A DNA stretch of 39,669 nt from CAYMEV01 sp964389675 [NCBI: uncultured Candidatus Sumerlaeota bacterium] (lineage in GTDB: Bacteria; CAYMEV01): positions 1 through 39,669 of the forward strand of contig CAYMEV010000027.1 in the NCBI GenBank assembly GCA_964389675.1. Direction: 5' to 3'. Below, piece after piece: positions 23,505 through 32,114 of this stretch; position 1 is the stretch's first letter, and each line of letters begins with the position of its first letter. The position numbers were made by a program, and so were the translations under genes. The notes under the pieces were generated by a model that was not told the DNA's origin, ran no database searches, and saw nothing but the letters and a program-made list of their open reading frames with translations.

Positions 23505-25038
23505 GATGAAAAAGCCCTTCAGAAATATATTCGGTCAGATCTCTTGCCATAAGAGATCTTTCATTATATTCATCAGCTGAGAGGGTGGCTGCCAGCTTAT
23601 GAAGATAGGCTCCTGCAAGGGAGGAGTCTATCAATGAAAGGCCATTTGCAGCCAATGCCCCTATAATACCGGTCAGCACATCACCTGAACCTCCTTTTGC
23701 AAGCTGAGGGCAATCCCCTTCAATACAGTAGGTTTCACGCCCCCTGTCACAGATGAAGGTCGTTGCACCCTTCGAAACCGTGACCGCATCAAATTCCCTG
23801 CTGAGGTCAGCTGTATGTGCTGTAATGTTTTTCAATATATCCTCTGCAGTTTTTTTACTGAAGAAACGTGACAGCTCTCCGGGGTGAGGAGTAAGGATTA
23901 TTTCCCTCTCTGCCAGGAAGCTGAATCTTCCCCTGTCTTTCGATATGATATTCAATGCATCTGCATCTAATACCGCGGGTTTATTTAAGCCTTTTAACAA
24001 TTCATAAAGAAAATCCGATGTGCTTTCAGAGACTCCAAGACCAGGTCCGATCGCATAAACGGAAAATCTATCAGCCTGATCAAGCAGGGTATGTACGCCC
24101 CTGCTGCTGATAAATCCATTCTCATCCTCTTCAAGGTGTACAGCCATTGTTTCAAACAAAGAGGCATTAACCATATCAGCTGCTGATCTGATAGTGGCAA
24201 TTGAAACAAGGCCAGCCCCGCTTCTCAATGCAGCCAGCCCTGACATCATTACAGCGCCAAGTTTTCCCCTTGATCCGCCTATTATGCATAAATGGCCGTA
24301 ATCTCCCTTATGTGAGTCATTTTCTCTCCTTATAATCATTTTTCTAATATCATGCTCTTCAATCAGGATTATCGATCTTTTGCTGTCCAGCAGACTGCCC
24401 GGGATACCGATGTCCGCCCTTATAAGTCTGCCTCTGTGCTTCTTTCCCGGATATATGAAGTGCCCGGTCTTTGAATATGCAAATGTAACTGTCAGATCAG
24501 CCCTGACAGCTTCTCCAAGGACCTGTCCGCTGTTTCCGTCTATCCCTGATGGTATATCCACTGATACAACTGTTTTTCCTGATCTGTTAATAAATTCAAT
24601 AATTTTTGTATAAGGCTCCCTTAAAAGCGAATTGATACCTGTACCAAATATTGCATCAACGATCAGGTCAGACCTGCCGATCTCATCTTCAATGCCCTCT
24701 AACTCATCAAGATATTTTATATTAATGCCAAGTTTTTTAATTATGCTGAAATTAACCCCGGCATCACCGCCTGGAAGATAATTCTTCTGGAATGTACAGA
24801 ATACAGCTATATCCAGTCCCGCATTAAAGAGCATGCGTGCAGCCACATATCCATCCCCGCCATTATTGCCCTTGCCGCATATCACCATGATCCTTCTTTT
24901 ATCAGGATAGAGCTGTTCTATAGCTTTCACAACTGCATTTCCGGCATTCTCCATAAGGACAATACCTGGCAGACCAATATCTTCAATGGCTTGCCTGTCA
25001 ATTTCCTTCATTCCGGAAGGATTAATGAGATACTGCAT
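23491..25038 (-). CDS. nnrDE: Bifunctional NAD(P)H-hydrate epimerase / ADP-dependent dehydratase
   Basis: The enzyme repairs hydrated NADH and NADPH: the epimerase interconverts R and S forms and the dehydratase restores the S form using ADP. The 515-residue fusion has the epimerase in about 1-215 (IVLMENAGNAV, MVICGKGNNGGDGYVAARML, VVSVDIPSGIDGNSG). The ribokinase-like dehydratase fills about 225-510 (HKGDYGHLCIIGGSRG, GPGLGVSE, AVLDADALN, LTPHPGELSRF and LAKGGSGDVLTGIIGAL with the catalytic Asp). This is the usual bacterial fusion order. It follows the STAS gene by six bases and overlaps apbE. Confidence 0.96.
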   Translation of the reverse strand: MQYLINPSGMKEIDRQAIEDIGLPGIVLMENAGNAVVKAIEQLYPDKRRIMVICGKGNNGGDGYVAARMLFNAGLDIAVFCTFQKNYLPGGDAGVNFSIIKKLGINIKYLDELEGIEDEIGRSDLIVDAIFGTGINSLLREPYTKIIEFINRSGKTVVSVDIPSGIDGNSGQVLGEAVRADLTVTFAYSKTGHFIYPGKKHRGRLIRADIGIPGSLLDSKRSIILIEEHDIRKMIIRRENDSHKGDYGHLCIIGGSRGKLGAVMMSGLAALRSGAGLVSIATIRSAADMVNASLFETMAVHLEEDENGFISSRGVHTLLDQADRFSVYAIGPGLGVSESTSDFLYELLKGLNKPAVLDADALNIISKDRGRFSFLAEREIILTPHPGELSRFFSKKTAEDILKNITAHTADLSREFDAVTVSKGATTFICDRGRETYCIEGDCPQLAKGGSGDVLTGIIGALAANGLSLIDSSLAGAYLHKLAATLSADEYNERSLMARDLTEYISEGLFHLENQ

Positions 25039-25044
25039 CTAACT

Positions 25045-25380
25045 CTACAGGAGTGCTAAGGCTTCTTCTTCCGACTGCACTATATCCAGCACATTTATGA
25101 GCTTTGTAACTGTAAAAAGCTCAATATTGCTTCCCTTGTGGGCAATGAGGACCAGTTTCCCATTATTGTTCAGAAGGCTGGTATGAGCAGCCACGATCTC
25201 TCCGATTGCAGAACTGTCAAGATATTTTACTCCCGATATATCCACAAGGATCTTTAATTTCCCTTCAGAGATAAGCTTCGAGATCGTATTTTTGATCTTC
25301 AGGTCGCCTTCGCTTATTCTAAATCTTCCCTTCAGGACAAGCAGGGGATAATTATTGAGTGTTTTTACTTCTATATTCAT
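25045..25380 (-). CDS. STAS-domain anti-sigma-factor antagonist family protein
   Basis: The 111-residue protein is a single STAS domain like SpoIIAA/RsbV: LVLKGRFRISEGDLKIKNTI, then LVDISGVKYLDSSAIGEIVAAH with the DSSxIG motif at 55-60, which holds the serine that partner kinases phosphorylate. No anti-sigma kinase, phosphatase or sigma factor gene is seen nearby, so the partner is encoded elsewhere or the domain binds another protein. The ribosome binding site GGAGG lies seven bases before the ATG at 25380. It heads its own transcription unit (promoter at 25420-25448) ahead of nnrDE-apbE-radical SAM-BrkB. Confidence 0.9.
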   Translation of the reverse strand: MNIEVKTLNNYPLLVLKGRFRISEGDLKIKNTISKLISEGKLKILVDISGVKYLDSSAIGEIVAAHTSLLNNNGKLVLIAHKGSNIELFTVTKLINVLDIVQSEEEALALL

Positions 25381-25419
25381 TTTAAGCCTCCGTTAGAAAT
25401 TTTTCAGATTCATATAAAA

Positions 25420-25448
25420 CCTATATCATAAAAATATCTTTTATGCAA
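25420..25448 (-). promoter_or_regulatory. Candidate promoter upstream of the STAS-nnrDE-apbE unit
   Basis: On the minus strand TTGCAT (25448-25443), a 17-base spacer and TATAGG (25425-25420) lie in the 87-base gap between the FMN-binding and STAS genes, about 40 bases before the STAS ATG. It is a modest match to sigma-70 boxes. Confidence 0.4.
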
Positions 25449-25467
25449 AATGAATTAATAAACAGCA

Positions 25468-25968
25468 TTATTTATTGAGGGCTTCATCATTATATTTCTT
25501 CATGGTCCTTAATAACCCGTTCTTTATTGCCTGACAGCTCAGCGTGGCACCGGAGATCACATCCGCCCCGGCTGTTCCGCCAGCTTCTTTCAGGTCGTCA
25601 ATAAATCCAGAATCTATAATATATTCAATAAACCCGTCAGTATCATTATGGTCTGCGATGATGACCTCAGATATGGCATTATCGCTGTTAAGAAGTATTG
25701 CAAGATGTATAAGGCCATTATACCCTTTTTCTGATGTATCCATCTTTTCTGACAGAAGCATGTGAAAGACCGATCCATTGTTTTTTATCTCATAGTAGGT
25801 AAATGGTTCATTGATTTCACGAATTGAGATATCATTTAAATCAAACCACTCTGAAACAATCTTTTTGACTTGAGTCATCCCCCCCTCAGCGCCTTCCCCG
25901 CTATAGAGGCATAAAACCGGAAAGGCCATGATAATCAGGATCAACATGATCTCTCTTTTTCTTATCAC
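25468..25968 (-). CDS. Exported FMN-binding domain protein, likely ApbE target
   Basis: The 166-residue protein has an N-terminal basic stretch and a hydrophobic segment (8-22), a signal peptide or membrane anchor, followed by an RnfG/NqrC-type FMN-binding fold. The diagnostic covalent attachment motif is DVISGAT (136-142), matching Dxx(S/T)GA(T/S), so FMN would be bound to Thr142. Upstream it has a typical GYNGLIHLAILLN strand and ISEVIIADHNDTDGFIEYI. It carries only this one domain, with no transmembrane partners or cytochrome motifs. It probably shuttles electrons outside the cytoplasmic membrane; donor and acceptor are unknown. Its start overlaps the tsaB stop codon by four bases. Confidence 0.85.
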   Translation of the reverse strand: MIRKREIMLILIIMAFPVLCLYSGEGAEGGMTQVKKIVSEWFDLNDISIREINEPFTYYEIKNNGSVFHMLLSEKMDTSEKGYNGLIHLAILLNSDNAISEVIIADHNDTDGFIEYIIDSGFIDDLKEAGGTAGADVISGATLSCQAIKNGLLRTMKKYNDEALNK

Positions 25969-26678
25969 TGCTTTGACAATCTCCTCTTTAAGTTTTTTTC
26001 TGCATCGCTTGTCCTGATATAATCAGGCTCCAGGGAAAATATATCCTTGACGCTTATGGCTTTTTTATAGAGGTATATCAGTGCTTCTGCATTGTTTTCA
26101 GTATTCAGGAAAAGGGTTTTATACTGCCTTTCCCTGAGCCTTCTTTCTAAAGTTTCATCATCTGTCAGAACAATATGAGACCCTCTGTCCACAGCCTCTT
26201 CAAATTTATCAGCCTCAATCAGTTCAACTTCCCTGACTATCCTGAAACTTTCACTTTCAATGTATTTCCTTGATTGATCCACGCAGATAATACAATAAAA
26301 CAGCTCACCCCTTTTAGCATCCTTTGCGACTGCAAGGCTTTTTTTCTCAAGGCCAGGATTTGAAAGGACAGTCCGGAATACTGATCCATACAGGCTTTTG
26401 AGCGTGTAGACCGGTTTTTCACCTATATAGCTCAGCATTTTTGCAAATATAAAGCCCACCCTCAGGCCTGTAAAGCTGCCAGGCCCGCTGCCCAGCATTA
26501 TCGCATCGACATCTCTGCTGAAATCAATTGAATGACCTGACAGGAATCTGTCAAAGAGCTCAATTATATGTACTGATAATGCATCCTTTACTTCGTGCTC
26601 ATATTTGACAATTTCCCTCTCATTTTTATAGGCAAATGAAAGATTTGAGGCTGAAGTATCAAGTGCGAATATTCTCAT
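25965..26678 (-). CDS. tsaB: tRNA threonylcarbamoyladenosine biosynthesis protein TsaB
   Basis: TsaB is the pseudo-enzyme partner of TsaD in making t6A37 on ANN-decoding tRNAs. The 237-residue protein starts MRIFALDTSASNLSFA and contains the hallmark GSGPGSFTGLRVG and the following FAKMLSYIG helix. The C-terminal part (about 110-237) is variable, as usual. tsaD and tsaE are not in the window. It follows the membrane-protein gene by one base and overlaps the FMN-binding protein gene by four bases. Confidence 0.95.
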   Translation of the reverse strand: MRIFALDTSASNLSFAYKNEREIVKYEHEVKDALSVHIIELFDRFLSGHSIDFSRDVDAIMLGSGPGSFTGLRVGFIFAKMLSYIGEKPVYTLKSLYGSVFRTVLSNPGLEKKSLAVAKDAKRGELFYCIICVDQSRKYIESESFRIVREVELIEADKFEEAVDRGSHIVLTDDETLERRLRERQYKTLFLNTENNAEALIYLYKKAISVKDIFSLEPDYIRTSDAEKNLKRRLSKQ

Positions 26679-26679
26679 A

Positions 26680-27339
26680 TTATCCGCCTATAAATATATA
26701 ACCGTGCTTTGTCAGCCTGTAATAATAATTGCCCTGCCTTACTGGAAAAGAAGGCGATTCTGTATATTCCGCACTGCATCCTGAGTAACGGTATGCATAT
26801 TTTAGATATGACATCCATCGGCTCTGGGCTATAAAATCATAGTCCTCTGCTATTATATCCTTATTTGAAAATACCCTGGTCTTGCTCATTCTCTGGGATG
26901 ATATACCATAGAAACGGCTCAATCCTTCAGTATTGAATATTTTGATTCTCGGAACTACAGATAAGGCGATCAGCCTGATACTTTGCTCTGATCTCCCCAG
27001 AAAAAGCCTTTCTCCGTCCATATCAATATAATAACCCTCTTTTTCCCTGTGAATACTGAATGTTTCCCTTTCTGCACTTATATTCGGCTTAAAAAAAAGG
27101 CTTGAGACAGATGTTGCCAGCAGCAGGACCGATAAAAGGCCAAGAAGAACCGTTATGAAAAAATTCAGATATCCTCTCAAAAAGGACCTGAACCATAATG
27201 GATCCCTTATCTTAAAAAGGTGGTATGTCTGTTTTGATTTTTTGAGGGCATGCCCTGCTGCTTTGTAAAATATGTACAAAACAAGAAAGCACAGGATATA
27301 GACCGGATAAAAAGTATTGATATACTCAAATACGATCAT
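26680..27339 (-). CDS. Hypothetical membrane protein with two transmembrane segments
   Basis: I do not recognise this 219-residue protein. It has a hydrophobic segment at about 8-28 (FYPVYILCFLVLYIFYKAAG), a second at about 58-85 (FFITVLLGLLSVLLLATSVS), and a soluble domain of about 130 residues after them. The domain is rich in Arg, Ser and Tyr and ends in a YYYRLTKHGYIFIGG tail. The topology suggests the domain is in the cytoplasm or periplasm depending on the first segment. It overlaps coaE by 14 bases and abuts tsaB. Cotranscription with two conserved genes may be fortuitous. Confidence 0.6.
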   Translation of the reverse strand: MIVFEYINTFYPVYILCFLVLYIFYKAAGHALKKSKQTYHLFKIRDPLWFRSFLRGYLNFFITVLLGLLSVLLLATSVSSLFFKPNISAERETFSIHREKEGYYIDMDGERLFLGRSEQSIRLIALSVVPRIKIFNTEGLSRFYGISSQRMSKTRVFSNKDIIAEDYDFIAQSRWMSYLKYAYRYSGCSAEYTESPSFPVRQGNYYYRLTKHGYIFIGG

Positions 27340-27925
27340 TTTTCAAGATACCATGCAGATCATAGATCTGTTTTTTTGTAAACTCCCTGTCAAAACTGTT
27401 ATCAATTATATAGTCCGACAGATAAACCTTCCTGTCCTGCAGGATCTGGCTCGACATCATAATTTCCGCCATTCTTTGATCGACCTTATTCCTTTTCATT
27501 AACCTCTCCATTCTAACCCTGTTACAGCAATATATCAATATTATAAATCCTGCTCCGGCAGGATTTTTCATCTCGAAATATAAAGGATTTATGCAGATGA
27601 TCTTATCATTATTGCTTATATTTCTTCTATATTCATCATTTATCTCATCTAATACAAATGGATGGGCAATTTCCTCGATTTTCTTTTTCAGATCCTTATC
27701 CCTGAATATAATATCACTGACAGCACTTTTTTTAATATTTCGGTCATGGTCCAGTATATGTTCTCCCAGTATCTTTATGTAAGAATCATAGAGGTAATTT
27801 CCCCTTAAAAGGGCTTTCCTCACAATATTATCAGCATCTATGATATAATACCCCAGCTCTGAGAGCAGATCTCCGCACATGCTCTTGCCGGAGCAGATAT
27901 TTCCCGTAATGACTGGAATTTGCAT
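27326..27925 (-). CDS. coaE: Dephospho-CoA kinase
   Basis: CoaE phosphorylates the ribose 3' position of dephospho-CoA, the final step of coenzyme A synthesis. The 199-residue protein has the P-loop GNICSGKSM (8-16), followed by LGYYIIDADNIVRKAL with the expected D-A-D substrate loop, then EEIAHPFVLDEI in place of the family's H-P-x-V. FVLDEINDEYRRN and IICINPLYFE follow, where the family has a hydrophobic 'PLLFE' strand. The length suits the family. The start at ATG 27925 matches the family's N-terminus. It is six bases after the pseudokinase-receiver gene. Confidence 0.92.
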   Translation of the reverse strand: MQIPVITGNICSGKSMCGDLLSELGYYIIDADNIVRKALLRGNYLYDSYIKILGEHILDHDRNIKKSAVSDIIFRDKDLKKKIEEIAHPFVLDEINDEYRRNISNNDKIICINPLYFEMKNPAGAGFIILIYCCNRVRMERLMKRNKVDQRMAEIMMSSQILQDRKVYLSDYIIDNSFDREFTKKQIYDLHGILKNDRI

Positions 27926-27931
27926 CTTTGA

Positions 27932-29587
27932 TTATAGAGCTCTGTTAAGGACATTTATCAGGTCAAAATACCTGAATGGTTTTGTGATCGAAAAATTTAC
28001 GCCATACTGCAGCATTTTTGATTTATCAAGCTCATCCAGATATCCTGAAGTCAGGATGACCTGCGGGATTTTAAGGTTTTTGGTATCCTTCAGCCTGTGA
28101 AGAGTGTTTAATACCCACCAGCCGTCATTATCAGGCAGTCTCAGATCACATATTATTGCATCATATACTGTCGAGGTAGCCATATTGATAGCTTCAGCCG
28201 CACTTCCGACAGTATCGACCTTATAACCTCTGTCCACAAGAATTTCGTACATCATATCAATAAATGTCCTGTCATCATCTATGACAAGTATAGCTTTTTT
28301 ATTGCCGTCCTTTGCTGTATGCTCATAATGTACAGGAAATATTATGCGGGCGGTAAATTCATTATTTCCCTGAGAGAAGAATAAGAGTTTGCCTTTATTT
28401 CTTGATATCAGGCTGAAGGCTATTGAGAAACCAAGGCCCATCGACCAGGGCGACTTTGAAATAAAAGGCTCAAGAGTGTCACTTTCAATATCGAACATAT
28501 CAGAATCGGTACTATATACAATTGAGATTGAAAAATAGTTTTTATCCGCATATGTTGATATCATAAGGCTTGTATCCCTTGAAATAAACTGAAATACATT
28601 ATTTAATATCTCATCAAATGCCCTTTTTATTTCATCCCTCTTTGCTTTGATCAAATAGCCCTTTTCGAGATTTGAATGGATCTCGATCCTTTTATTGCCT
28701 GCTTTCTTCTTAATTTCTTCAAAATCAAGCATTTCTGTAGGGTCAAAGGTACTCAGAGAGATCTCTGATATGGATTCTTCTATCTTAATGTTTGTAAATT
28801 CTTCAATCTTCCTTACTCTGTCAAATGTGTCTGCCAGAACATACTGGACACCATCCAGTATCCTGAGCATATCTTCTCCCTTAAGCTTCTTTCTGAGAGC
28901 TTCAAGAGGGTTTACAATAAACTCCAGAAACCCGAATTCCTTTATCATGGACTTGATAATTCTCTGATAAATAATAATTCTCTCCAGGTCCATTTCATAT
29001 TTAGATATATGATCCCTGGAAAGAAGGTCATGCCCCTTTACCTCCATATAATTAAAGATCTTGATCCCAAGGGACAGCAGATAATAATGCATCTTAAAAA
29101 GCTCCGGGTCAAAGCTGATACGCTGGTAAGGCTTGGATTTCAGTATTACCAGGATGCCCAGCATCTCCTTCTGAAACAGTATTGGTATGCCTATTATTCG
29201 TAATACTTTAAGGTTTTCGAGGCTTGAGGAGATATTGCTTCCGCTCTCGACCTGGACATTTCTGCAAATAATGACCCTTGAAAGAATATCCGGCTGTTCT
29301 TCAGATATCTTAAAATTTTTCAGTGCGACCAGCTTATCTTCTGTAATCCCCTTATATCCGACAAGGTCTATTTCATTGTCATCCCTGTTATACATATAAA
29401 CCAGTGCCGAAGCAATGCCAAAATCCCTCAGCAGCCTGGAGAAGAAATACTTCAGCACCCCTGGAAAATTAAAGCTTCCGGAAAATACTGTCATTATTTC
29501 CCTGAAGGAATCCTCCAGTCTTAAGAGCCTTAAGCTGGCGGATCTTTTTGCATGTTTATGAAATCTCTGGTAGCTGTTTGGTTTCAA
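27932..29587 (-). CDS. GAF - degenerate histidine kinase - receiver hybrid
   Basis: The 551-residue protein has a GAF-like sensor (about 25-180), a helical DHp-like region (195-270), a GHKL ATPase-like domain (about 285-420) and a receiver (432-551). In the DHp region the motif reads GFLEFIVNPLEAL (219-231), where kinases have G-x-x-H-E-x-x-N-P-L; the histidine is replaced by E222. The N-box EILNN (326-330) remains, but the first G-box (DxGxG) is not recognisable (STDSD, 359-363). MGLGF (383-387) is a partial G2-box. It thus looks like a pseudokinase. The receiver is intact: D437-D439, acceptor D481 (IICDLRLPDNDGW), LTSG and TKPF. The start is TTG 29587, with no convincing ribosome binding site; a later ATG at 29491 is possible. 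Confidence 0.85.
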   Translation of the reverse strand: MKPNSYQRFHKHAKRSASLRLLRLEDSFREIMTVFSGSFNFPGVLKYFFSRLLRDFGIASALVYMYNRDDNEIDLVGYKGITEDKLVALKNFKISEEQPDILSRVIICRNVQVESGSNISSSLENLKVLRIIGIPILFQKEMLGILVILKSKPYQRISFDPELFKMHYYLLSLGIKIFNYMEVKGHDLLSRDHISKYEMDLERIIIYQRIIKSMIKEFGFLEFIVNPLEALRKKLKGEDMLRILDGVQYVLADTFDRVRKIEEFTNIKIEESISEISLSTFDPTEMLDFEEIKKKAGNKRIEIHSNLEKGYLIKAKRDEIKRAFDEILNNVFQFISRDTSLMISTYADKNYFSISIVYSTDSDMFDIESDTLEPFISKSPWSMGLGFSIAFSLISRNKGKLLFFSQGNNEFTARIIFPVHYEHTAKDGNKKAILVIDDDRTFIDMMYEILVDRGYKVDTVGSAAEAINMATSTVYDAIICDLRLPDNDGWWVLNTLHRLKDTKNLKIPQVILTSGYLDELDKSKMLQYGVNFSITKPFRYFDLINVLNRAL

Positions 29588-29617
29588 GTCAGTTTACACC
29601 ACTACTTTCAAATTTTG

Positions 29618-30604
29618 TCAGAAATTGCCCTCTAATATTTTCCAGAACTCAAGAGTATTGATTGTCTTCCTGGTTCTTGTAGACATAATATATCCGAAAA
29701 TATTAAGCATTTTATTGGCATCCCTGATATTCAGGCTGAACAGCCCCTCCAGTGCCTGATTTGAAACACTGAATATGAGGGTCTTTTTGTTTGAAATTGC
29801 ATATGCACTTCTTGGGGAAGGGTCAAGAAATGCCATCTCACCGAAAAAGTCCCCTTTTTTTAATACTACCAGGGCTTCCTCTCCTACTCCCGGGAAAAAC
29901 TTGGATATTCTGACTTCTCCATCCATAATGAAATATACAGATTCTCCCAGGGAACCCTCAGAAAATATCAGCTGGTCTTTTTCAAAGACAATTGACTGGG
30001 ACAGGGTAGTAAGCAGATCAATTTCAGAAACATCAAGCCTGCTGAATATATCAAGCTCCTTTATCGCATAAAATTTATTGTCATAATCGCTGAAATCCTC
30101 TTTTTTCCCGTCGTTCGTGTTAAGCCTCTCCTTGACAATATTGGATTCTTCCTTCTTATCAATCTTAAAGAACTGGCTCAAATGATTTGTAATGACCCTT
30201 AGTTCCCTGGCAATATTAATAAGCAGCATCTTTTTCAGTACAAAGCTTGTTGAATCATTGCTCTTGAAAATGCTGTTAATGTCCCCCCTCGGCAGAATAA
30301 AAAGCTTTGAATCCTTGACCGCTGATATTGTATAGGGCTGGGGAAGCTTATCAAAGACAGATACCGCTCCTAAGATGGACCCTGGTGCATATTCGCTTAT
30401 CCTGATATTATTACCCGTTGACATCATGAACCTGCTTTCCAGCAGGCCTGCCTCAACAAGCCAGATACCATCGAGCTCAGATGAAGCATCCTGAAGGTAC
30501 AGCGTTTCACCCTTCCTGACCTGCTTTTCAGCAAACAACAGTGAAAATTCATCAAGATTAATATTTTCTGTAAGCCTTTTATAATATTTTTTTATAATTT
30601 CCAT
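29618..30604 (-). CDS. Protein with two cyclic-nucleotide-binding (CNB) domains
   Basis: The 328-residue protein contains two CNB-type beta-barrels. The first (about 15-120; VRKGETLYLQDASSELDGIWLVEAG, APGSILGAVSVFDKLPQPYTI) lacks the Glu and Arg of the phosphate-binding cassette. The second (about 185-300; IFSEGSLGESVYFIMDGEVRI, GDFFGEMAFLDPSPRSAYA) keeps the F-G-E and R-S-A signature, so it probably binds a cyclic nucleotide. No helix-turn-helix follows, so it is not a CRP-type regulator. It is in the same run as the pseudokinase-receiver gene, 30 bases upstream, which suggests they act together. Confidence 0.9.
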   Translation of the reverse strand: MEIIKKYYKRLTENINLDEFSLLFAEKQVRKGETLYLQDASSELDGIWLVEAGLLESRFMMSTGNNIRISEYAPGSILGAVSVFDKLPQPYTISAVKDSKLFILPRGDINSIFKSNDSTSFVLKKMLLINIARELRVITNHLSQFFKIDKKEESNIVKERLNTNDGKKEDFSDYDNKFYAIKELDIFSRLDVSEIDLLTTLSQSIVFEKDQLIFSEGSLGESVYFIMDGEVRISKFFPGVGEEALVVLKKGDFFGEMAFLDPSPRSAYAISNKKTLIFSVSNQALEGLFSLNIRDANKMLNIFGYIMSTRTRKTINTLEFWKILEGNF

Positions 30605-30612
30605 TTTCTTAA

Positions 30613-31848
30613 TTACTTTGTCCTGTATAATATATCATTATTGCTAACTGGTAAGTTGTCAATTTTTATATACACTTTCGAATTAGGTTTTGCCTCGCTT
30701 ATGGAATTAAAACTGTCATCAAGAATATCATGCACGGTCATTTTATGTTCAGAGTCCGGGGTTATGAACTCCACTTCAGCATCCAGACTTATATTATTTT
30801 TGAGTTTCATCCCGATAAATCTTTCGTTCCTTATATCCCTGACTTCATTCACGATCCCTATAAAGCAATGCCCTGAGCCGGACAGATGCTCATATTCCTT
30901 ATGACTGAAGTCATCCTGGCTCCCTCTGTTAAAAAACCCATATCCATAGCCTCTGTTTGTGGTATACAGAAGCCTGGTGATATCATTCCGGTCAATATCC
31001 CCACCCTTTATTATCCTTTCGATATTTTTGCGGTAGGCATGGACAACCATCCCTGTATAGAAAGGCCCCTTCATCCTGCCTTCGATCTTAAATGAATCAA
31101 GGTTGATCTTCATCAGGGCTTCAAGATATTCCAGCGACATGAGATCATACGGAGAAAAGAAGGAGGTGAACTGCTCTCCTTCCTCAAGTATAAAGACATC
31201 TTTATTTCTTTTCTCCTCTATTATTTTATATTTCCACCTGCAGGGGTGTTTGCATTTGCCCTTGTTCGCGCTGTTGGCTGTTAAAAAGTCCGACATAAAG
31301 CATTTTCCTGAAAAAGAGATACATATAGCCCCGTGAATAAAGATCTCAAGCTCAACCCCATGGCAATTTTTTTTAATCTCTGAAATATCCTTTACCGAAA
31401 GCTCCCTGCCAAGGTTTATACGTTTTATTTTGTTTTCTTTCCAGAATTTAACTGAATTTGAATTCAGAGTATTTGCCTGCGTGCTTAAATGGAGAGGTAT
31501 CCCCGTTCTAATCCGGTTCAGGGCATAAACGGCACCAGGGTCAGCCACTATAAATCCATCCGGTTTTAATTCGCTTATGTTCCTTATATAGGATGTATAA
31601 TCAGCCAGTTCGTGTTCAAACAAAAAGCTGTTTACTGTTATATAAGCCTTAACACTGTTCTCATGACAGTACCTGATTATCTTTTCGATATTGTCAATAT
31701 CCCCGATCTCAGTAAGAGAACGCAGGGAGAATGCATTACCGGCATATACAGCATCAGCTCCGAAATGAACAGCGGAGATCAGAGATTCAAAGCTCCCGGC
31801 AGGAGCTAATAATTCAGGCCTTCTTAGTTCTGGATAAATTGGCTCAAT
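30613..31848 (-). CDS. U32 family protein (TrhP/RlhA-like), apparent ATT start
   Basis: U32 proteins include the TrhP and RlhA RNA hydroxylation factors and older 'peptidase' annotations. The conserved N-terminus RRPELLAPAGSFESLI...GADAVYAGN is encoded from about 31824, yet no ATG, GTG or TTG lies in frame before TTG 31623, which would lose 75 residues. An in-frame stop (31863-31861) bounds the gene. ATT at 31848, with AAGGA nine bases upstream, is the best start and gives 411 residues, the usual family length. Cysteines at 176, 183, 199 and 203 (GAICISFSGKC and GKCKHPCRW) fit the iron-sulfur/metal site. DSFKIEGRMKG matches the TrhP-like KIEGR motif. It lies 18 bases after rpsU and eight before the CNB gene. 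Confidence 0.9.
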   Translation of the reverse strand: MEPIYPELRRPELLAPAGSFESLISAVHFGADAVYAGNAFSLRSLTEIGDIDNIEKIIRYCHENSVKAYITVNSFLFEHELADYTSYIRNISELKPDGFIVADPGAVYALNRIRTGIPLHLSTQANTLNSNSVKFWKENKIKRINLGRELSVKDISEIKKNCHGVELEIFIHGAICISFSGKCFMSDFLTANSANKGKCKHPCRWKYKIIEEKRNKDVFILEEGEQFTSFFSPYDLMSLEYLEALMKINLDSFKIEGRMKGPFYTGMVVHAYRKNIERIIKGGDIDRNDITRLLYTTNRGYGYGFFNRGSQDDFSHKEYEHLSGSGHCFIGIVNEVRDIRNERFIGMKLKNNISLDAEVEFITPDSEHKMTVHDILDDSFNSISEAKPNSKVYIKIDNLPVSNNDILYRTK

Positions 31849-31866
31849 AGCGATGTATCCTTATTA

Positions 31867-32076
31867 CTATCTCTTTAGGACTTCTCTTCTTATCTTTTTC
31901 TTAATCTTTTTTTCTGCTTTTTTCATGTTCTTTCTTCTGACATCGCTTGGCTTTTCAAAGAACCGGTGTTTCTTAATATCCTTTGTGAGCCCTTCCTTCT
32001 TTGATTTGCGCTTTAATTTCTGCAAAGCCTTTTCGATGTCGTTATCAACACCTACAATGAGGTTTGATTTCAGCAT
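31867..32076 (-). CDS. rpsU: 30S ribosomal protein S21
   Basis: S21 is a small basic protein near the 3' end of 16S rRNA that helps in initiation. The 69-residue protein has the typical VGVDNDIEKALQKLKRKSKKEG start, KHRFFEKPSDVRRKN in the middle and a Lys/Arg-rich tail. The start is ATG 32076, with AAGGGGTG upstream. The stop TAG is followed by two more TAA codons. It heads the unit that continues with the U32 protein. Confidence 0.97.
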   Translation of the reverse strand: MLKSNLIVGVDNDIEKALQKLKRKSKKEGLTKDIKKHRFFEKPSDVRRKNMKKAEKKIKKKIRREVLKR

Positions 32077-32114
32077 TTAGATCACCCCTTTTAATGTATA
32101 AATAATCTTAACAC

